From Candidatus Symbiothrix sp. (GTDB lineage Bacteria > Bacteroidota > Bacteroidia > Bacteroidales > Azobacteroidaceae): a stretch of 7,495 nt of DNA. The stretch lies in assembly GCA_031270525.1 (NCBI GenBank), contig JAISXN010000079.1, positions 1 through 7,495 of the forward strand, read 5' to 3'. The translations under genes were made by a program, and so were the position numbers. Below, in pieces: positions 5,832 through 7,495 of the stretch (its first letter is position 1; every line of letters begins with the position of its first letter). The notes below the pieces were generated by a model. That model saw only the letters and a list, made by a program, of their open reading frames with translations, was not told where the DNA came from and did no database searches.

Positions 5832-7457
5832 TTATTTTTGTTTGTTTTTAGTTCTGGCTTTGCGTGCGTGTGTTTGGATACATTCCCGGCAGGGAACAAT
5901 CACCGATACGCCGGGGTATTCGATTTCTTCCCGAATCAGTTTTTTCATTTCCTCGAAATTTTTTTTCAGGGGAACGATTTCTTTCAAATGGTCGGGATGA
6001 ACGCCGATGCCTTTGCAAATAGCATGAATTCGTCCGGTAGCAGCCGAATCTTGTCCGCCGGTCATGCCTGTCGTTTCATTATCGGAGATGATAATCAGCA
6101 CATTAGCATTGGAATTGACGCAATCCAACAAACCGGTCATACCCGAATGGGTGAAAGTCGAATCGCCGATAACCGCCAAAGAGGGGAAAATTCCGGCATC
6201 GGCAGCGCCTCTTGCCATAGTGATGGACGCTCCCATGTCGATACAGGAGTCAATAGCGCGGAAAGGCGGCAATGCGCCTAAAGTGTAGCACCCGATATCA
6301 CTGAAAACTTTCGCATTTTCATATTCTTTAATAACTTCATTCAAAGCTTCGTAAACATCCCTGTGTCCACAACCGGCACACAGGGCGGGCGGCCTTGCGG
6401 CAACTATTTCCGGCACATTGTATGGAGAAACTACTTCCAAACCGAGCGCTTTTCGAACCTTGTCCGGGGTGAGTTCGCCATCGCGTTGCAACGTTCCGTC
6501 CAATCGTCCGTGAACTTTCAAACCTATTCCCAAATAGCCTTTTAATTGCTCTTCCACAACCGGATAACCGTCTTCCAACACCAAGATTTCATCGCAGGCT
6601 TCCACCAATTGCAACAACTGTTTCCGGGGTATCGGGTATTGGCTGATTTTTAATACCGGATGCTCAAAGCCGTTGGGAAAATTTTCCTGCAAATAGTTGA
6701 AGGCGAGGCCGCAGGCGATGATGCCCACCCCTCCTTCGGGGGGGATAGAGGGAGTGTACAGCCGATTATATTTAGAATTTTCAGAAGCTTCCAAAAACTC
6801 TTTCTGTTTCTCAATTAATATTTTAAACCGGTTTCTCGCATTCGCGGGCAATAAAATATACTTCAATCCCGCATCTTTTTCCACACGGACAGGATTTTGC
6901 GGTTTCCTGTCCCGCGTTACAACGCCTGCGCGGGAATGTGCCATGCGGGTCGTTATCCTGAGCAGAACCGGATAACCCAATTTTTCCGACAAATCGTAGC
7001 CTTCGTAAACCATATCGTAGGCCTCCTGTTGGTTAGACGGTTCGAACACCGGAATCATGGCGAAATTTCCATATACACGGTTATCTTGTTCGTTTTGAGA
7101 AGAATGCATAGAAGGGTCATCGGCCGTAACAATAATCATTCCTCCGTTGATTCCCGTCATGGCAATATTCATAAAAGCATCGGCAGCTACGTTCAATCCG
7201 ACGTGCTTCATACACGAAAGCGTTCGTTTTCCGGCGTATGACATGCCCAGAGCCGTTTCCAAAGCCGTCTTTTCATTGCTGCACCATACGGCATGTAAAG
7301 ACGCTGTGCGCAATGTCTCTACGGTGTTTACGGCGTTTTGAATATATTCGGTAATTTCCGTCGAAGGCGTTCCCGGATAAGAATATACGCCGGATAAGCC
7401 GGCGTCGATAGCGGCTTGTGCAATGGCTTCATCGCCTAAAAAAAGTTGTTTGTTCAT
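5832..7457 (-). CDS. iorA: Indolepyruvate:ferredoxin oxidoreductase, alpha subunit
   Basis: This is the large, thiamine diphosphate-binding subunit (541 aa) of the cytoplasmic arylpyruvate oxidoreductase. The N-terminal pyrimidine-binding domain begins GDEAIAQAAIDAGL (8-21), with SYPGTPSTEI at 26-35. The C-terminal diphosphate-binding domain starts at CAGCGHR (360-366). The metal/thiamine motif runs from GDS (431-433) to DN (459-460), followed by TTGMTGGQ (462-469). The archaeal subunits go on to a ferredoxin-like domain with two 4Fe-4S clusters. This chain stops after PCREC (522-526) and a basic tail, with no CxxCxxC cluster motif, so electrons must leave by another route. Residues 236-243 (PSIPPEGG) look like an insertion encoded by a palindromic repeat in the linker between domains. 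The ATG is preceded by the A-rich AAATAAATA and no Shine-Dalgarno, as is usual in Bacteroidota. It is the first gene of the visible unit. Its upstream neighbour and promoter are outside the window. Confidence 0.95.
   Translation of the reverse strand: MNKQLFLGDEAIAQAAIDAGLSGVYSYPGTPSTEITEYIQNAVNTVETLRTASLHAVWCSNEKTALETALGMSYAGKRTLSCMKHVGLNVAADAFMNIAMTGINGGMIIVTADDPSMHSSQNEQDNRVYGNFAMIPVFEPSNQQEAYDMVYEGYDLSEKLGYPVLLRITTRMAHSRAGVVTRDRKPQNPVRVEKDAGLKYILLPANARNRFKILIEKQKEFLEASENSKYNRLYTPSIPPEGGVGIIACGLAFNYLQENFPNGFEHPVLKISQYPIPRKQLLQLVEACDEILVLEDGYPVVEEQLKGYLGIGLKVHGRLDGTLQRDGELTPDKVRKALGLEVVSPYNVPEIVAARPPALCAGCGHRDVYEALNEVIKEYENAKVFSDIGCYTLGALPPFRAIDSCIDMGASITMARGAADAGIFPSLAVIGDSTFTHSGMTGLLDCVNSNANVLIIISDNETTGMTGGQDSAATGRIHAICKGIGVHPDHLKEIVPLKKNFEEMKKLIREEIEYPGVSVIVPCRECIQTHARKARTKNKQK
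6728..6744. repeat. In-frame palindrome inside iorA
   Basis: On the + strand CCCCTCC (6728-6734), the loop TTC and seven G (6738-6744) form a 7-bp stem with one T/G wobble. It encodes IPPEGGV (residues 238-244) in the linker between the IorA domains. The 3-nt loop and the CCTCC arm resemble the hairpin at 599-611. It is probably a short mobile or REP-like palindrome captured in a coding region without breaking the frame. Confidence 0.5.
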
Positions 7458-7495
7458 TATTTATTTCTATGATAAATATTTTTACTGAAAGATTA

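Noticed and set aside
5838..6281. 147-codon frame on the + strand
   Set aside because: It is antisense to the conserved thiamine-binding domain of iorA. Its composition fits a shadow of that gene.

Overview
The window looks like chromosomal DNA of a Bacteroidota, most likely a Bacteroidales. The evidence is a full-length hybrid two-component sensor/regulator (HTCS) of the type characteristic of that group, promoter-like boxes matching the Bacteroidota -7 motif TAnnTTTG, start codons without strong Shine-Dalgarno sequences, and several short repeat types typical of these genomes. This placement is inferred from gene content and style, not from a database match.

Layout. Positions 1-611 hold a Y1 (HUH) IS200/IS605-type transposase on the + strand, followed at its stop codon by a cluster of short hairpin repeats, including a 32-bp sequence present twice. 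Positions 605-1116 are gene-poor: one doubtful 60-codon frame, a good + strand intrinsic terminator, two sequences resembling Bacteroidota promoters, and no recognisable gene behind either promoter. Positions 1117-7457 hold three genes on the - strand, read right to left as iorA, iorB, HTCS, with gaps of 33 and 26 bp. They are probably one transcription unit.

Function. iorA and iorB encode the two subunits of an indolepyruvate (arylpyruvate):ferredoxin oxidoreductase. It interconverts aryl-pyruvates from Trp, Phe and Tyr with aryl-acetyl-CoA plus CO2, using ferredoxin. The IorA chain ends without the C-terminal 4Fe-4S ferredoxin domain found in the archaeal enzymes. The HTCS is one 1361-residue protein carrying a periplasmic sensor (two seven-bladed Reg_prop propellers and a Y_Y_Y domain), one membrane span, a histidine kinase, a receiver and an AraC-type DNA-binding domain. 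HTCSs usually sit beside susC/susD-like polysaccharide-utilisation genes. Here none is in the window, and the gene lies directly behind iorAB.

The most unusual points are a C-rich/G-rich palindrome inserted in frame in iorA, which resembles a hairpin beside the transposase; the transposase-hairpin cluster itself; the HTCS placed behind iorAB; and an orphan promoter/operator-like site pointing at the 3' end of the HTCS gene. I found no tRNA, rRNA, CRISPR array or clearly novel multi-gene system.
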